A stretch of DNA of 64,000 nt from Pseudaminobacter salicylatoxidans (GCF_003148475.1 NZ_QGGG01000004.1:267487-331486), one strand, 5' to 3'; counted from the stretch's first letter, positions 36,315 through 46,479 are shown. A program made the numbers and translations. The notes: generated by a model not told the origin, from the letters alone.

Positions 36315-37130
36315 ATGGCAGTTTTTGCCAAGGGAAAGATTTTTGCGGCTGCCGCCTTCGCCATGCTCGGTCTTTCGACCGGCAGCGTGTATGCGGCGCA
36401 GTGCGGCAATGACGGCAGCGGTTTCGCTGCCTGGCTGCAAAGCTACAAGGCCGAAGCCAAGGCACGCGGCATCGATACCGCGCCGCTGGCCGGCATCAAA
36501 TACGACACCGGCGTCATCCGCATCGACCGCAACCAGAAGGGCGCGTTCAAGGGCACGCTGGACCAGTTCATGGCCCGCCGCGCGCCGGCCTCCTATGTGA
36601 AGAAGGCCAAGAGCCTGTGGAAGCAGAATGCCGGCCTGTTCGCCAAGATCGAGCAGCGCTACGGCGTGCAACCCGAGGTTTTGCTGGCCATCTGGGGCAT
36701 GGAAACCGGGTTCGGAGCCAATTCCGGCAACAAGAGCGTGTTCCAGCCGCTGGCCACCCTTGCCTATGACTGCCGCCGCTCGGCCTTCTTCACCAACGAG
36801 CTCGATTCGGCCCTTGAGATCGCCCAGAAGGGCTACATCTCGGCCAACCAGATGAAGGGCGCGGGTTTTGGCGAACTGGGGCAGACGCAGTTCCTGCCGT
36901 CGAAATATCTGCAATATGCCGTCGATTTCGACGGCGACGGCCACCGCGACCTGATCCATTCGCGCTCGGACGTGCTGGCCTCCACGGCGAACTTCCTGAA
37001 GGGGCACGGCTGGAGAGCGGGCGGCGGCTACGGTCCGGGCGAGGTCAACTACGCCATGTGGAACGAGTGGAACCGCGCCACGATCTATCAGCAGGCGCTG
37101 GCCCGGTTCGCAAGCCAGATCGCCAACTGA
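36315..37130 (+). CDS. Lytic murein transglycosylase, MltB-like (family GH103)
   Basis: A 271-residue exported enzyme cleaving peptidoglycan between MurNAc and GlcNAc. A signal peptide ends near VYAA (27-28). The catalytic glutamate is Glu130 in AIWGMETGFGANSGN, and QMKGAGFGELGQTQFLPSKYLQYAVDFDGDGHRDL is the diagnostic MltB region, here given in two adjoining parts by position 190-225. No lipobox is present, so it is likely periplasmic and soluble. The ATG at 36315 follows AGGAGA by six bases. A terminator follows about 55 bases after the stop. Confidence 0.92.
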   Translation: MAVFAKGKIFAAAAFAMLGLSTGSVYAAQCGNDGSGFAAWLQSYKAEAKARGIDTAPLAGIKYDTGVIRIDRNQKGAFKGTLDQFMARRAPASYVKKAKSLWKQNAGLFAKIEQRYGVQPEVLLAIWGMETGFGANSGNKSVFQPLATLAYDCRRSAFFTNELDSALEIAQKGYISANQMKGAGFGELGQTQFLPSKYLQYAVDFDGDGHRDLIHSRSDVLASTANFLKGHGWRAGGGYGPGEVNYAMWNEWNRATIYQQALARFASQIAN

Positions 37131-37185
37131 GATCGCAATCCTGCAGACAGGCCCTTTCGGGCATTGCCGCAGAACGAAAAACAGC

Positions 37186-37212
37186 AAAGCCCGGACCAAC
37201 CGTCCGGGCTTT
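37186..37212. terminator. Bidirectional terminator between transglycosylase and nuclease genes
   Basis: AAAGCCCGGA (37186-37195) pairs with TCCGGGCTTT (37203-37212) around a seven-base loop. It lies between two convergent genes and is flanked by A and T residues on both sides. Confidence 0.8.
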
Positions 37213-37271
37213 CGCATTTTGGCGATGGCTGCGTGCAGCCATAGCGCGGTCCTTCGGTTCGGGATCGTGCT

Positions 37272-37733
37272 CTATTTGCACCAGCCGGCACGCCGGCCAC
37301 CCCAATAGGGCCGCGCCAGTCCCAGGTCGAGCAGGATTTCCCCCACCGCCGAACCGTCGCGCGTCGAGACATCGGCCAGCACCCGGCCGTAATATTTGGC
37401 ACCGCCGATATTGGAGATCGAAACCTCGCCATCCTCAAGCAGTCCGGCCAGAACCTCGCGCGCCTCGATTGCGGCGGAATGCTCGCGCACGCAGCGGCTT
37501 TTCATTTCCGGCGCGTCGATGCCGCGTATGCGGATGTTCACCCGTACCGTCTGGCCGGGCCAGACATGGGCATCCGCAACGAACGTGTCGCCGTCCAGCA
37601 CCTCGACGACGCGCGCGGCAACCGGCCCGGCAAAATCCTGCCCGGCGCCAGCGGGCTGAAGGCCGGCGAGCGACATGGCCAGCAGCGCGGCTGGACGCGC
37701 GTTCCCCATTCCGGCGATTCGTTGCAAACCCAT
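37272..37733 (-). CDS. Secreted thermonuclease-family (SNase-like) protein
   Basis: A 153-residue protein with a signal peptide (to about residue 31, LQPAGAGQ) and a staphylococcal-nuclease fold. The motif VRVNIRIRGIDAPEMKSRC holds the Arg, Asp and Glu of the active site, and KYYGRVLADV supplies the second Arg. The C-terminal Trp-Cys-Lys end and two Cys in the body suggest a disulphide. Substrate may be nucleic acid, but many such proteins have no tested activity. Start at 37733 or nine codons later. Confidence 0.85.
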   Translation of the reverse strand: MGLQRIAGMGNARPAALLAMSLAGLQPAGAGQDFAGPVAARVVEVLDGDTFVADAHVWPGQTVRVNIRIRGIDAPEMKSRCVREHSAAIEAREVLAGLLEDGEVSISNIGGAKYYGRVLADVSTRDGSAVGEILLDLGLARPYWGGRRAGWCK

Positions 37734-37802
37734 TCAAGGTATTTATTCCTATTTCGGGTTCTCAGCAACGGTTTTCGCCTTTGGGAATGCGCTCGTCGCG
37801 CG

Positions 37803-38024
37803 CTAGAAATCGCTGGCGATGCCCTTCACTTCCCAGTCGCCATATCGTGCGGGCTCCTTGCCCCCGCGCCCGCCAAGTTCGCGCGGAACCGCCGCCTCCT
37901 TTTCCAGATAGGCCTTGCGCCGCGCGTCGGCTTCCTTCAAAGCCCGTTCGGCAGCCGGCGTCAGCGCGCGCGGCGCGGCACGTTCATCCTGCGGGGCGGC
38001 ACTGTCTGGGGCATTTTCTGCCAT
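37803..38024 (-). CDS. DUF1674 / SDHAF4-like succinate dehydrogenase assembly factor
   Basis: A 73-residue protein ending in the diagnostic GGRGGKEPARYGDWEVKGIASDF region (residues ~50-73), shared with mitochondrial SDHAF4, which protects the flavinylated SdhA subunit during complex II assembly. The N-terminal part is Ala/Pro-rich and charged. GAGGAG six bases before the ATG at 38024 fixes the start. The sdh genes are not in this window. Assignment is by family motif. Confidence 0.88.
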   Translation of the reverse strand: MAENAPDSAAPQDERAAPRALTPAAERALKEADARRKAYLEKEAAVPRELGGRGGKEPARYGDWEVKGIASDF

Positions 38025-38133
38025 GGAAACTCCTCGCAAACGCGATTGAAACTGAACGGGTTGCTACCCATCATATAGCGAAACAAGGGCCGATGATCGA
38101 CCCGTTCCCACCGCCGCCCCAACGGAGACGACG

Positions 38134-39150
38134 ATGAACACGATACGCACCGCAATGCTGCTGGCCTTCATGACCGCATTGTTCATGGCGGTCGGATATC
38201 TGATCGGCGGCGGCAACGGCATGGTCATCGCCTTCCTGATCGCGGCTGCGATGAACCTCTTCAGCTACTGGAACGCTGACAAGATGGTTCTGCGCATGAA
38301 CAACGCGGTCGAGGTCGATGAGCGCAATGCGCCCGAATATTACGCCATCGTGCGCGAACTGGCCAGGCGCGCCGGCCTGCCCATGCCCAGGGTCTATCTC
38401 ATCGACAATCCGCAGCCCAATGCCTTTGCCACCGGCCGCAACCCGCAGAACGCGGCGGTCGCCGCCACGACCGGCCTGTTGGAGCGGCTGTCGCACGAAG
38501 AAGTGGCCGGCGTGATGGCGCATGAGCTTGCGCATGTCCAGAACCGCGACACGCTGACCATGACGATCACCGCCACGCTTGCCGGCGCCATCTCCATGCT
38601 CGGCAATTTCGCCTTCTTCCTCGGCGGGGGCGGCAATCGCGAGAACAACAACCCGCTCGGCATGATTGGCGTTCTGGTGGCGATCATCGTCGCGCCCTTC
38701 GCGGCCATGCTGGTGCAGATGGCGATCAGCCGCACGCGCGAATATTCGGCCGACCGGCGCGGCGCCGAAATCTGTGGCCAGCCGCTGTGGCTGGCTTCCG
38801 CCCTTGACAAGATCGCCCGCAACGTCGAACGCATCCACAACCCCGAAGCAGAGCGCAATCCCGCCATGGCGCCTCTCTTCATCATCAATCCGCTTTCCGG
38901 CGAGCGCATGGACAATTTGTTTTCCACCCACCCCGACACCGAAAACCGCATCGCCGCGCTGCAGAAGATGGCCAGCCAGGGCATGGGCGGCAGCGGCGGC
39001 ATGAGCACCAGCGAGGTCAATATCCGTTCAGGCGCACCGCGCGACATCGCGCCGCGCAACGAGGGCGGACCGTGGGGAGCGAAGCCTTCCGAGCCTGATG
39101 CCGGACCCTGGGGCAACAATCCGGCGCGGCCGAAGGGTCCATGGTCGTGA
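38134..39150 (+). CDS. htpX: Zinc metalloprotease HtpX
   Basis: A 338-residue inner-membrane M48 protease that degrades misfolded membrane proteins. Two helices at the N terminus, the zinc motif HELAH (130-134), two more helices (about 145-165, 180-200) and [15 protein letters not shown] with the third ligand Glu are all visible. The C-terminal Pro/Gly/Trp-rich tail ([17 protein letters not shown]) is usual for rhizobial HtpX. The stop overlaps the rsmB start by 10 bases. Confidence 0.96.
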   Translation: MNTIRTAMLLAFMTALFMAVGYLIGGGNGMVIAFLIAAAMNLFSYWNADKMVLRMNNAVEVDERNAPEYYAIVRELARRAGLPMPRVYLIDNPQPNAFATGRNPQNAAVAATTGLLERLSHEEVAGVMAHELAHVQNRDTLTMTITATLAGAISMLGNFAFFLGGGGNRENNNPLGMIGVLVAIIVAPFAAMLVQMAISRTREYSADRRGAEICGQPLWLASALDKIARNVERIHNPEAERNPAMAPLFIINPLSGERMDNLFSTHPDTENRIAALQKMASQGMGGSGGMSTSEVNIRSGAPRDIAPRNEGGPWGAKPSEPDAGPWGNNPARPKGPWS

Positions 39151-40544
39151 AGGTGGACGAGCGCCGGCGCCCGAAACCGAAAAAATCCCTTTCCAGACCT
39201 GCCGGCCCCGAACGCGGGGACGGCAACGGCACGCCCGGCCTTGCCGCGCGCAAGGCCGCCGCAAGGCTGCTGGCCGCCGTCATCGACGCCCACACCTCGC
39301 TCGATGGCCTGACCGATCATGATCATGGCCATCCGCAATTCCGTGCGCTCGACATGCGCGACCGTGCCCTGGTGCGTGCCATTCTGATCACCGCGCTGCG
39401 CTATCGCCGCACCATCGACAATCTGATTGCAGCCCGGCTGGAACGACCGCTGCCGGCCAATGCCACGGCGCTTTCCCACATCCTCAACGTGGCCGCCGCA
39501 CAGATCCTGTTCCTCGACATTCCCGACAGCGCCGCCGTCGATCTCGCTGTCACCCACGCCAAGGCCGACCCGCGCACCGCCCGCTTTTCCGGTCTGGTCA
39601 ATGGCGTGCTGCGCGCCATCGTGCGCGGCAAGGATGTCGAGCTTCCCGCCATGCTGGCGCGCACGCAGGACGCACCCGACTGGTTTGCCGGGCGCCTGAG
39701 CAGCGCCTATGGCGCGGACTCCGCCGCCCGCATCCTCGACATTCATCGCATCGAGGCGCCGGTCGATTTCACCGTGAAGGCCGATCCCGTGCATTGGGCC
39801 GAAAAGCTCGGCGGCATCGTGCTGCCAACCGGCTCGGTGCGCGTTGCGCACCTGCCCGCCAACGTGCCCGACCTGCCCGGCTTTGCCGATGGCGCATGGT
39901 GGGTGCAAGATGCGGCCGCCGCCTTGCCCGCCCGCCTGTTCGGCGATGTCGCGGGCCTGCATGTCGCCGATCTGTGCGCCGCACCCGGCGGCAAGACGGC
40001 GCAGCTTCTGGCCGCCAGAGCGCGCGTCACGGCCATCGACAGTTCTAAAAACCGTCTGGTGCGGCTGGAACAGAACCTCGCCCGCCTTGGGCTTTCGGCA
40101 AGGACCGTGCAGGCCGATATTCTGCGTTTCGAGCCGGAAGACCTGTTCGATGCGGTGCTGCTCGACGCGCCCTGCTCGTCCACCGGCACCGTGCGCCGCC
40201 ATCCGGACGTGCCCTGGACCAAGACGCCGGACGACATCGCCAAACTCGCCGACCTGCAAGGCCGGCTGCTCGCCCGCGCCGCAATGCTGGTCAAGCCCGG
40301 CGGCCGCATCGTCTTTTCCAATTGCTCGCTCGACCCGCTGGAGGGCGAGGAGATGCATGCCGCCTTCCTCGCCACTCCCGGCATCACCGACGATCCGATC
40401 CGGCCGGGCGAGATTGCCGGCATCGATCCGTTCCTGACGCCGCAGGGCACGCTGCGCACGACACCGGCCGACATGGACATGGGCTCGCCAGAGCTTTCCG
40501 GACTCGACGGCTTCTTTGCCGCACGGCTGCGCCGCACCGCCTGA
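39141..40544 (+). CDS. rsmB: 16S rRNA (cytosine-C5)-methyltransferase RsmB
   Basis: A 467-residue rRNA methyltransferase predicted to modify cytosine 967 of 16S rRNA. A basic leader precedes an N-terminal NusB-like domain ([14 protein letters not shown] to about 170), then the methyltransferase core with motif [18 protein letters not shown]. The two catalytic cysteines are Cys345 in DAPCSSTG and Cys395 in SNCSLDP. It overlaps htpX by 10 bases, so the pair is co-expressed. Confidence 0.93.
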   Translation: MVVKVDERRRPKPKKSLSRPAGPERGDGNGTPGLAARKAAARLLAAVIDAHTSLDGLTDHDHGHPQFRALDMRDRALVRAILITALRYRRTIDNLIAARLERPLPANATALSHILNVAAAQILFLDIPDSAAVDLAVTHAKADPRTARFSGLVNGVLRAIVRGKDVELPAMLARTQDAPDWFAGRLSSAYGADSAARILDIHRIEAPVDFTVKADPVHWAEKLGGIVLPTGSVRVAHLPANVPDLPGFADGAWWVQDAAAALPARLFGDVAGLHVADLCAAPGGKTAQLLAARARVTAIDSSKNRLVRLEQNLARLGLSARTVQADILRFEPEDLFDAVLLDAPCSSTGTVRRHPDVPWTKTPDDIAKLADLQGRLLARAAMLVKPGGRIVFSNCSLDPLEGEEMHAAFLATPGITDDPIRPGEIAGIDPFLTPQGTLRTTPADMDMGSPELSGLDGFFAARLRRTA

Positions 40545-40665
40545 ACAGGCATATACAGATGATTCGGCGGCGCGCAGGCGCTGCCGTTTCGGCTTGCCGC
40601 GCGGGATACCGACAACGCCAACGCGCTGGCGTGAAAAGCCGGCTATTCATGGATAATGGAGGGAT

Positions 40666-40740
40666 TGGTACGCCCAAGGGGAATCGAACCCCTGTTTGCG
40701 CCGTGAGAGGGCGCCGTCCTGACCGCTAGACGATGGGCGC
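40666..40740 (-). tRNA. tRNA-Glu (anticodon CTC)
   Basis: On the minus strand the sequence from 40740 folds as a full cloverleaf: acceptor GCGCCCA against TGGGCGT, D arm GTCTAGCGGTCAGGAC, anticodon stem GCGCC/GGCGC with loop CTCTCAC (anticodon CTC, reading GAG codons), T arm GGGGTTCGATTCCCC, and an encoded CCA at 40668-40666. It stands between rsmB and a convergent small-protein gene. Confidence 0.95.
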
Positions 40741-40865
40741 GGAAGACTTGCGCCATATAGGCGAGGCTTTCGCAAAACGCAACCGCGATTCTTGCGGCAT
40801 GTGCAAAGGATGTGGACGGCGGGCCGGCGACGTGGCTTTTCAACCACGCCCGGCCCGCGAGCCAT

Positions 40866-41255
40866 TTACTGCTGCGTCACCGCGAAACGGCCGATCATGC
40901 GGCGCGCGGCGAAGTCGTAGAGGAAGATGGCGCGGCTGCCGTCGGCAAGCTCCGCCTCGATCGAGATGCGGTTGCCCGACAGTGACTGCGAAACGATCTT
41001 CGCACCGGCCGGCAGCGCGATCTCGCCCGACAGGAAGGCGCCTTCGGCCGGCGAAGGCACGAGGGTATTGCCGGCTACCGGCGTCTCGGACCTGAAGATG
41101 TCGGATTTGTAGACAACCGCCCCAAGCACGGCCATAAGGGCGATGAACAGCAGGCCAAGATTGATGGCGACGAAACGCACCAGCTTGCGGCGGACCTTCT
41201 CGACCGCAGGGTCGAGCGGCTTTTCGTCTTCGTCGTGCAGGTTGGGCGATGCCAT
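40866..41255 (-). CDS. Single-pass membrane protein, DUF6476-like
   Basis: A 129-residue protein: charged N terminus (HDEDEKPLDPAVEKVRRKLVRF), one membrane helix (about 30-50) and a small beta-rich periplasmic domain with SGEIALPAGAKIVSQSLSGNRISIEAELADGSRAIFLYDF split over residues 75-120. It belongs to an uncharacterised alphaproteobacterial family usually found divergent from rluD, as here (31 bases between starts). Function unknown. Confidence 0.75.
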   Translation of the reverse strand: MASPNLHDEDEKPLDPAVEKVRRKLVRFVAINLGLLFIALMAVLGAVVYKSDIFRSETPVAGNTLVPSPAEGAFLSGEIALPAGAKIVSQSLSGNRISIEAELADGSRAIFLYDFAARRMIGRFAVTQQ

Positions 41256-41286
41256 TATCGAAACGGTTCCGGATTGTTGAGACGCA

Positions 41287-42315
41287 ATGAGCGACCCTGA
41301 TAGCGAAGCCGGTCACGGAATGAAAGAGCTCAGCGCCGGCGCCGACGCCGCAGGTACGCGCCTCGATCAATGGCTCGCCGCCGCACTGGGCCCGGATTTT
41401 TCGCGCAATCGCGTGCAGGCGCTCATCCGCCAGGGTGCGGTTTCGGTCAATGGCATGGCCGTCACCGAGGCCAAGCGCAAGATGGCCGAGGCCGACTGCG
41501 TGACGGTGCAGATGCCCGAACCGGAGCCGGCCGAGCCGCAGGGCGAGGACATCGCGCTCGATATTCTTTACGAGGACGACCAGCTCATCGTCATCAACAA
41601 GCCGACCGGCCTCGTCGTCCATCCGGGCGCCGGCAACTGGACAGGCACGCTGGTCAATGCGCTGATCCACCATTGCGGCGACAGCCTCTCGGGCATCGGC
41701 GGCGTGAAGCGGCCCGGCATCGTCCATCGTCTCGACAAGGACACGTCCGGTGTCATGGTCGCGGCCAAGACCGACAAGGCGCACAAGGCGCTGTCGGAGG
41801 CTTTTGCCGACCATGGGCGCGAGGGCGACCTGAAGCGCGCCTATGTCGCGTTGGTCTGGAACATCCCCGCCCGCATGGCCGGAACGGTGGACGCCCCGCT
41901 CGGTCGCGCCGCCGACCGTGTACGCCGCGCCGTGGTGCCCGAGACCCGCGACGACGCGCGCCATGCCGTGACGCACTACACCGTGCTGGAGCGCTACGGG
42001 CAGGCCGATGCCCGCAGCGTTGAGGCCGCGCTGGTGGAATGCCGGCTGGAAACCGGGCGCACGCACCAGATTCGCGTGCACATGGCCCATATCGGCCATC
42101 CGGTCGTGGGCGATCCCGACTACGGCACCGCCTTCCGCACCAAGGCCAACCGGCTGCCCGAACCGCTCAGGTCGCAGGTTGCGGCGCTGCCGCGACAGGC
42201 CCTGCATGCACGCCTACTGGAATTTCGTCATCCCGATACCCATATGGTCATGAAGTTCGAGGCACCGCTGCCGGGGGATATGGCCGAAATCATCGAGGGT
42301 TTCCGCAAGTTGTGA
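41287..42315 (+). CDS. rluD: 23S rRNA pseudouridine synthase RluD-like (RluA family)
   Basis: A 342-residue enzyme with an N-terminal S4 RNA-binding domain (TRLDQWLAAAL...VQALIRQGAVSVNG, about 24-60) and the RluA-type catalytic domain. The catalytic aspartate is Asp150 in GIVHRLDKDTSGV, and VINKPTGLVVHPG and TGRTHQIRVHMAHIGHPVVGD are conserved. RluD modifies helix 69 of 23S rRNA. It precedes rpoH as in other rhizobia. Confidence 0.92.
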   Translation: MSDPDSEAGHGMKELSAGADAAGTRLDQWLAAALGPDFSRNRVQALIRQGAVSVNGMAVTEAKRKMAEADCVTVQMPEPEPAEPQGEDIALDILYEDDQLIVINKPTGLVVHPGAGNWTGTLVNALIHHCGDSLSGIGGVKRPGIVHRLDKDTSGVMVAAKTDKAHKALSEAFADHGREGDLKRAYVALVWNIPARMAGTVDAPLGRAADRVRRAVVPETRDDARHAVTHYTVLERYGQADARSVEAALVECRLETGRTHQIRVHMAHIGHPVVGDPDYGTAFRTKANRLPEPLRSQVAALPRQALHARLLEFRHPDTHMVMKFEAPLPGDMAEIIEGFRKL

Positions 42316-42489
42316 AAACTTGACTTCGTTTGTTCACTTTAGCGTGACAGTCTGTTTCGCGTTGAACAAATGGGTGCTTTTCCCGCTTTGTTCCTGTATA
42401 ACCATATTTGACGCCGGAGCGCGTGAGGCATCGGTGTCATATGCCTGCCTGAATCAGGGGGCAAATCCTTCAAGAGGGAGGGCGCTATC

Positions 42490-43401
42490 ATGGCCCAGAC
42501 ATTACCAAGCATCGTTTCCGGGGAAGGCGGCCTGAGCCGCTATCTGGAAGAAATCCGTCGTTTTCCGATGTTGCAGCCGCAGGAAGAGTACATGCTCGCC
42601 AAGCGGTACCAGGAGCATGACGACACCAATGCGGCCCACAAGCTTGTCACCAGCCATCTGCGGCTCGTGGCCAAGATTGCCATGGGCTATCGCGGCTATG
42701 GCCTGCCGATCGGCGAGGTCATCTCGGAAGGCAATGTCGGCCTCATGCAGGCCGTGAAGAAATTCGAGCCCGAACGCGGCTTCCGCCTGGCGACCTACGC
42801 CATGTGGTGGATCAAGGCATCGATCCAGGAATACATCCTGCGTTCGTGGAGCCTCGTGAAGATGGGCACCACCGCCAACCAGAAGCGTCTGTTCTTCAAC
42901 CTGCGCAAGGTGAAGGGCAAGATCCAGGCGCTTGACGATGGCGACCTGCGGCCCGAACAGATCGCCGAGATCGCGACGCGTCTGAACGTCAGCGAGGAAG
43001 AGGTCGTTTCGATGAACCGCCGCCTGTCAGGCGACGCTTCGCTGAACGCGCCGATCCGCGCCACCGAGGGCGAGTCCGGCGAATGGCAGGACTGGCTGGT
43101 CGACGACCATGACAGCCAGGAAGAAATGCTGATCGAGCAGGACGAGCTGGAAAACCGGCGCGGCATGCTCGCAGGCGCCATGTCGGTGCTGAACGACCGC
43201 GAACGCCGCATCTTCGAGGCGCGCCGTCTTTCGGAAGATCCGATGACGCTGGAAGAGCTTTCCGGCGAATTCGACATCAGTCGCGAGCGCGTGCGCCAGA
43301 TCGAGGTGCGCGCCTTCGAGAAGGTGCAGGACGCCGTCAAGGCCGCCGCCAAGCGGCAGGCGCAGGCCCTGCGCACCATCGAGGCCCAGCCCGCCGCCTG
43401 A
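42490..43401 (+). CDS. rpoH: RNA polymerase sigma-32 factor RpoH
   Basis: A 303-residue heat-shock sigma factor. Region 2 reads EEYMLAKRYQEHDD...KLVTSHLRLVAKIAMGYRGYGLP and EPERGFRLATYAMWWIKASIQEYILRSWSLVK; the RpoH box appears as QKRLFFNLRK, which distinguishes RpoH from other sigma factors. Region 4 ends with DISRERVRQIEVRAFEKVQ. A GAGGGAGG lies about nine bases before the ATG. The 174-base leader is AT-rich; it may carry promoters, but no pair was clear enough to call. Many rhizobia have two rpoH genes. Confidence 0.96.
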   Translation: MAQTLPSIVSGEGGLSRYLEEIRRFPMLQPQEEYMLAKRYQEHDDTNAAHKLVTSHLRLVAKIAMGYRGYGLPIGEVISEGNVGLMQAVKKFEPERGFRLATYAMWWIKASIQEYILRSWSLVKMGTTANQKRLFFNLRKVKGKIQALDDGDLRPEQIAEIATRLNVSEEEVVSMNRRLSGDASLNAPIRATEGESGEWQDWLVDDHDSQEEMLIEQDELENRRGMLAGAMSVLNDRERRIFEARRLSEDPMTLEELSGEFDISRERVRQIEVRAFEKVQDAVKAAAKRQAQALRTIEAQPAA

Positions 43402-43432
43402 CGATCCGGTCCGGCAGCTTCGGCTTGAAAAC

Positions 43433-43467
43433 AAAAACGCGTCGGCTTCGGCCGGCGCGTTTTTTTG
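43433..43467 (+). terminator. Rho-independent terminator of rpoH
   Basis: ACGCGTCGGC (43437-43446) pairs with GCCGGCGCGT (43451-43460), one G-U pair, TTCG loop, followed by seven T residues. A strong intrinsic terminator 32 bases after the rpoH stop. Confidence 0.92.
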
Positions 43468-43604
43468 TGGCTTGATGTCCGGCGGGCACGGCTGCCGCTG
43501 TCGCGGTGAAGCCTATGGGCCGGGACCAAAATGGGACGGAAAATGAGCGCAACAGCCGCGCAGTGAGGAACGGGGACCGTCCGGAACCGAAGCGGCGGCT
43601 GGTC

Positions 43605-43967
43605 CTACTTCCGCGCCGCCAGCTTTTCGGCAAGGTCTTCCATGCGCTGGGCAAGGCCTGAGAGCGCGCCGGTCAGCGCTTCGTCGTTCTTGCCGGCCTT
43701 CTGCAGGGCTTCGTCGCGGGTCTTGCGCAGGGTGGTGATCTCGCCCTCCATGCCCTTCACGCGCTTGCGCAGTTCGGACAGTTCGTCCATCACCATGATG
43801 CCGGCCATGACCGTCAGGCGCTGGTCGCCGATCTCGCCGAAAGAATCCTTCAGATGCGAGACATAGAGATCGAAATTCTGGGCAAGGTCCATGAGGTGCT
43901 CTTCCTGCCCCTCATCGCATGCCATGCGATAGGTCTTGCCGTCGATCGTGACAGTTACTTGCGCCAT
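43605..43967 (-). CDS. zapA: Cell division protein ZapA
   Basis: A 120-residue protein that bundles FtsZ filaments. It opens VTVTIDGKTYRMACDEGQEEHLMDLAQNFD in its N-terminal globular domain (residues 4-33) and continues with RLTVMAGIMVMDELSELRKRVKG and a long C-terminal coiled coil, the ZapA layout. It follows a DUF4164 gene by six bases in one operon. In relatives 5-formyltetrahydrofolate cyclo-ligase follows zapA; here the next gene is the convergent rpoH. Confidence 0.92.
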   Translation of the reverse strand: MAQVTVTIDGKTYRMACDEGQEEHLMDLAQNFDLYVSHLKDSFGEIGDQRLTVMAGIMVMDELSELRKRVKGMEGEITTLRKTRDEALQKAGKNDEALTGALSGLAQRMEDLAEKLAARK

Positions 43968-43973
43968 GGGACC

Positions 43974-44246
43974 CTACCTGTCCAGCACCGCGCGGATGGT
44001 TTCCATCGCGGTCACCAGCCGGCGCGAGACCTCCTTGTTGGCTTCTTCGAGGCGCTCGGCGCGCGCTTCCGAATTGTCGAGTTCCTGCGCCAGCCGGCTG
44101 CGGTCGGCGTTCATGCGCTGCACTTCGGCCTCGGCTTCGCTGTAGTCCTGCTCGTGTTCCAGCCGCGCTGCGACACTCTGTTCCAGCGTGTCGATCGCCC
44201 TGCCGAGCCGGCTGATGACGTCCTTGAGTGTTGTTTCCCCGGTCAT
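43974..44246 (-). CDS. DUF4164 coiled-coil protein
   Basis: A 90-residue, almost wholly helical protein (DVISRLGRAIDTLEQSV, EHEQDYSEAEAEVQRMNADR, ELDNSEARAERLEEANKEVSRRL) of family DUF4164, commonly encoded just before zapA in Hyphomicrobiales. It may act with ZapA in division, though this is only from linkage. The ATG at 44246 is chosen because a promoter (44306-44334) lies inside the longer frame that starts at 44315. Confidence 0.85.
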   Translation of the reverse strand: MTGETTLKDVISRLGRAIDTLEQSVAARLEHEQDYSEAEAEVQRMNADRSRLAQELDNSEARAERLEEANKEVSRRLVTAMETIRAVLDR

Positions 44247-44305
44247 GGCTTTGTCTGAACTCCCATCACCGAATCGCTCATATTCAGAACGACTTATCCG
44301 TGAAA

Positions 44306-44334
44306 CATTAGGCATCGTGAAAACGAGCCGTCAA
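44306..44334 (-). promoter_or_regulatory. Promoter of the DUF4164-zapA operon
   Basis: On the minus strand, TTGACG (44334-44329), a 17-base spacer and CTAATG (44311-44306), a good housekeeping promoter. Transcription would start near 44299, giving a leader of about 50 bases to the DUF4164 ATG. A hairpin AAAGCG/CGCTTT lies just upstream at 44336-44352. Confidence 0.6.
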
Positions 44335-44408
44335 CAAAGCGTTTCACGCTTTCCCCTGCTATCGCACCCTGAAGCCCCGACTATGGTCCTAAACGACCCC
44401 GGCTTTGG

Positions 44409-44436
44409 TTGACTCAGGCCGCATGCCTGCTATGTG
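44409..44436 (+). promoter_or_regulatory. Candidate promoter of tkt
   Basis: TTGACT (44409-44414), 16-base spacer, TATGTG (44431-44436). A start near 44443 would give a leader of about 50 bases before the tkt ATG. The -10 is imperfect. Confidence 0.5.
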
Positions 44437-44493
44437 TCGCCTGCTTTTCCCTAGGGCACCACGGCCCCGAAAACCAAGGCTTGGCGAGCGATC

Positions 44494-46479
44494 ATGACCT
44501 CACGCGAAAAACACGACCGGATGGCCAACGCGATCCGCTTTCTGTCCATGGATGCTGTCGAAAAGGCGAATTCCGGACATCCCGGCCTGCCGATGGGCGC
44601 GGCCGACATTGCCACCGTGCTTTACACGCGCTTCATGAAGCACGATCCGAAGAACCCGCACTGGCCCGACCGCGACCGCTTCGTGCTGTCGGCCGGCCAC
44701 GGCTCCATGCTGCTCTATTCGCTGCTTTACCTGACCGGCTACGAAGACATCACGATCGACCAGATCAAGCAGTTCCGCCAGCTCGGCTCGCGCACCGCGG
44801 GCCACCCTGAATTCGGCCATGCGGCCGGCATCGAGACGACCACCGGCCCGCTCGGCCAGGGCATCGCCAACGCTGTCGGCATGGCGCTGGCGGAGCGCAT
44901 CCTCAATGCCCGTTTTGGTGATGACCTCGTCGACCATTACACCTATGTGCTGTCGGGCGACGGCTGCCTCATGGAAGGCATCAGCCAGGAAGCCATCGCG
45001 CTCGCCGGCCACCTGAAGCTCAACAAGCTGATCGTGATGTGGGACGACAACAACATCACCATCGACGGCCAGCTCTCGCTGTCCGATTCCACCGACCAGC
45101 TCGAGCGTTTCGCCGCCTGCCAGTGGAACACCATGAGCATCGACGGTCACGATCCGGAAGCGATTGCCGGCGCGCTCGAGATCGCGCGCCGCTCGGATCG
45201 CCCCACGCTGATCGCCTGCAAGACCACCATCGGCTTCGGCGCGCCCACCAAGTCCGGCACCAGCAAGGCGCACGGCTCGCCGCTGGGCGCGGAGGAGATC
45301 GCCGGCGCGCGCAAGACGCTGAACTGGCCCTACCCGCCCTTCGAGGTTCCGTCCGAAATTCTCGACGCCTGGCGCGTTTCGGGCCTCAACGCCTGCAAGA
45401 AGCGCAAGGAATGGGAGGCCCGCCTGGCCGAGGCCGACGCCGAGATCCGCGCCGAGTTCGAACGCCGCATGAGCGGCGAGCTGCCGGGCGATCTGGATGC
45501 GGTGATTGCCGAGTACAAGCAGAAGCTTGCCGCCGACAAGCCCAAGGTCGCCACCCGCAAGTCGTCGGAAATGGCGCTGGAAGTCATCAACGCCGTGGTG
45601 CCCGAGACGATCGGCGGCTCGGCTGACCTGACCGGCTCCAACAACACCAAGACCAGCCAGACCAAGCCGATCACCCCGGACGACTACAACGGCCGCTATG
45701 TCTATTACGGCATCCGCGAGCACGGTATGGCCGCGGCCATGAACGGCATGGCGCTGCATGGCGGCGTCATTCCCTATGGCGGCACCTTCCTGACCTTCTC
45801 GGACTATGCACGCCCGGCCATGCGCCTGGCGTCGCTGATGGGCATCCGGTCGATCTTCGTCATGACGCACGATTCCATCGGGCTGGGCGAAGACGGCCCG
45901 ACCCACCAGCCGGTCGAGCATCTGGCGGCGCTTCGCGCCATTCCCAACCACACGGTGTTCCGTCCGGCTGACGCGATGGAAGCCGCCGAGTGCTGGCAGC
46001 TTGCCCTGCATTCGACCAGGACGCCCTCGACGCTGGCGCTCACCCGCCAGAACCTGCCGGCGCTGCGCACCGAATATGTGGAAGAGAACCTCTGTGCCTA
46101 CGGCGCCTACGAGCTGGCCACGGCCGACGGCGAGGCGGCGGTGACGATCTTCGCCACCGGCTCCGAGGTCGAGATCGCGCTTGCCGCGCGCACGCAGCTT
46201 CAGGCCCACGGCCACCCCACCCGCGTGGTTTCGGTGCCGTCCTTCGAGCTGTTCGAGCAGCAGAGCGACACCTACAAGGCCGCCCTCATCGGCAACGCCC
46301 CGGTCAAGATCGCCATCGAGGCGGCGATCCGCATGGGCTGGGACCGCTTCATCGGCGTGGACGGCATCTTCATCGGCATGCACGGTTTTGGCGCAAGTGC
46401 CCCGATCGAGCAGCTTTATCCGCATTTCGGTATCACCGCCGAGGCCGCGGTGAAGGCCGCCGAAGAACGCCTGCATTAG
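44494..46479 (+). CDS. tkt: Transketolase
   Basis: A thiamine-diphosphate enzyme of 661 residues moving two-carbon units in the pentose phosphate pathway. The ThDP-binding motif is [33 protein letters not shown] (its GDG at about 154-156), with the N-terminal [12 protein letters not shown] and the glutamate-containing [17 protein letters not shown] in the pyrimidine domain. It leads the tkt-gap-pgk-fba block and has a candidate promoter just upstream. Confidence 0.97.
   Translation: MTSREKHDRMANAIRFLSMDAVEKANSGHPGLPMGAADIATVLYTRFMKHDPKNPHWPDRDRFVLSAGHGSMLLYSLLYLTGYEDITIDQIKQFRQLGSRTAGHPEFGHAAGIETTTGPLGQGIANAVGMALAERILNARFGDDLVDHYTYVLSGDGCLMEGISQEAIALAGHLKLNKLIVMWDDNNITIDGQLSLSDSTDQLERFAACQWNTMSIDGHDPEAIAGALEIARRSDRPTLIACKTTIGFGAPTKSGTSKAHGSPLGAEEIAGARKTLNWPYPPFEVPSEILDAWRVSGLNACKKRKEWEARLAEADAEIRAEFERRMSGELPGDLDAVIAEYKQKLAADKPKVATRKSSEMALEVINAVVPETIGGSADLTGSNNTKTSQTKPITPDDYNGRYVYYGIREHGMAAAMNGMALHGGVIPYGGTFLTFSDYARPAMRLASLMGIRSIFVMTHDSIGLGEDGPTHQPVEHLAALRAIPNHTVFRPADAMEAAECWQLALHSTRTPSTLALTRQNLPALRTEYVEENLCAYGAYELATADGEAAVTIFATGSEVEIALAARTQLQAHGHPTRVVSVPSFELFEQQSDTYKAALIGNAPVKIAIEAAIRMGWDRFIGVDGIFIGMHGFGASAPIEQLYPHFGITAEAAVKAAEERLH

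Noticed and set aside
43468..43604. Possible 6S RNA next to zapA
   Set aside because: Position is suggestive but no recognisable 6S consensus or promoter; kept only as a weak finding, not a feature.
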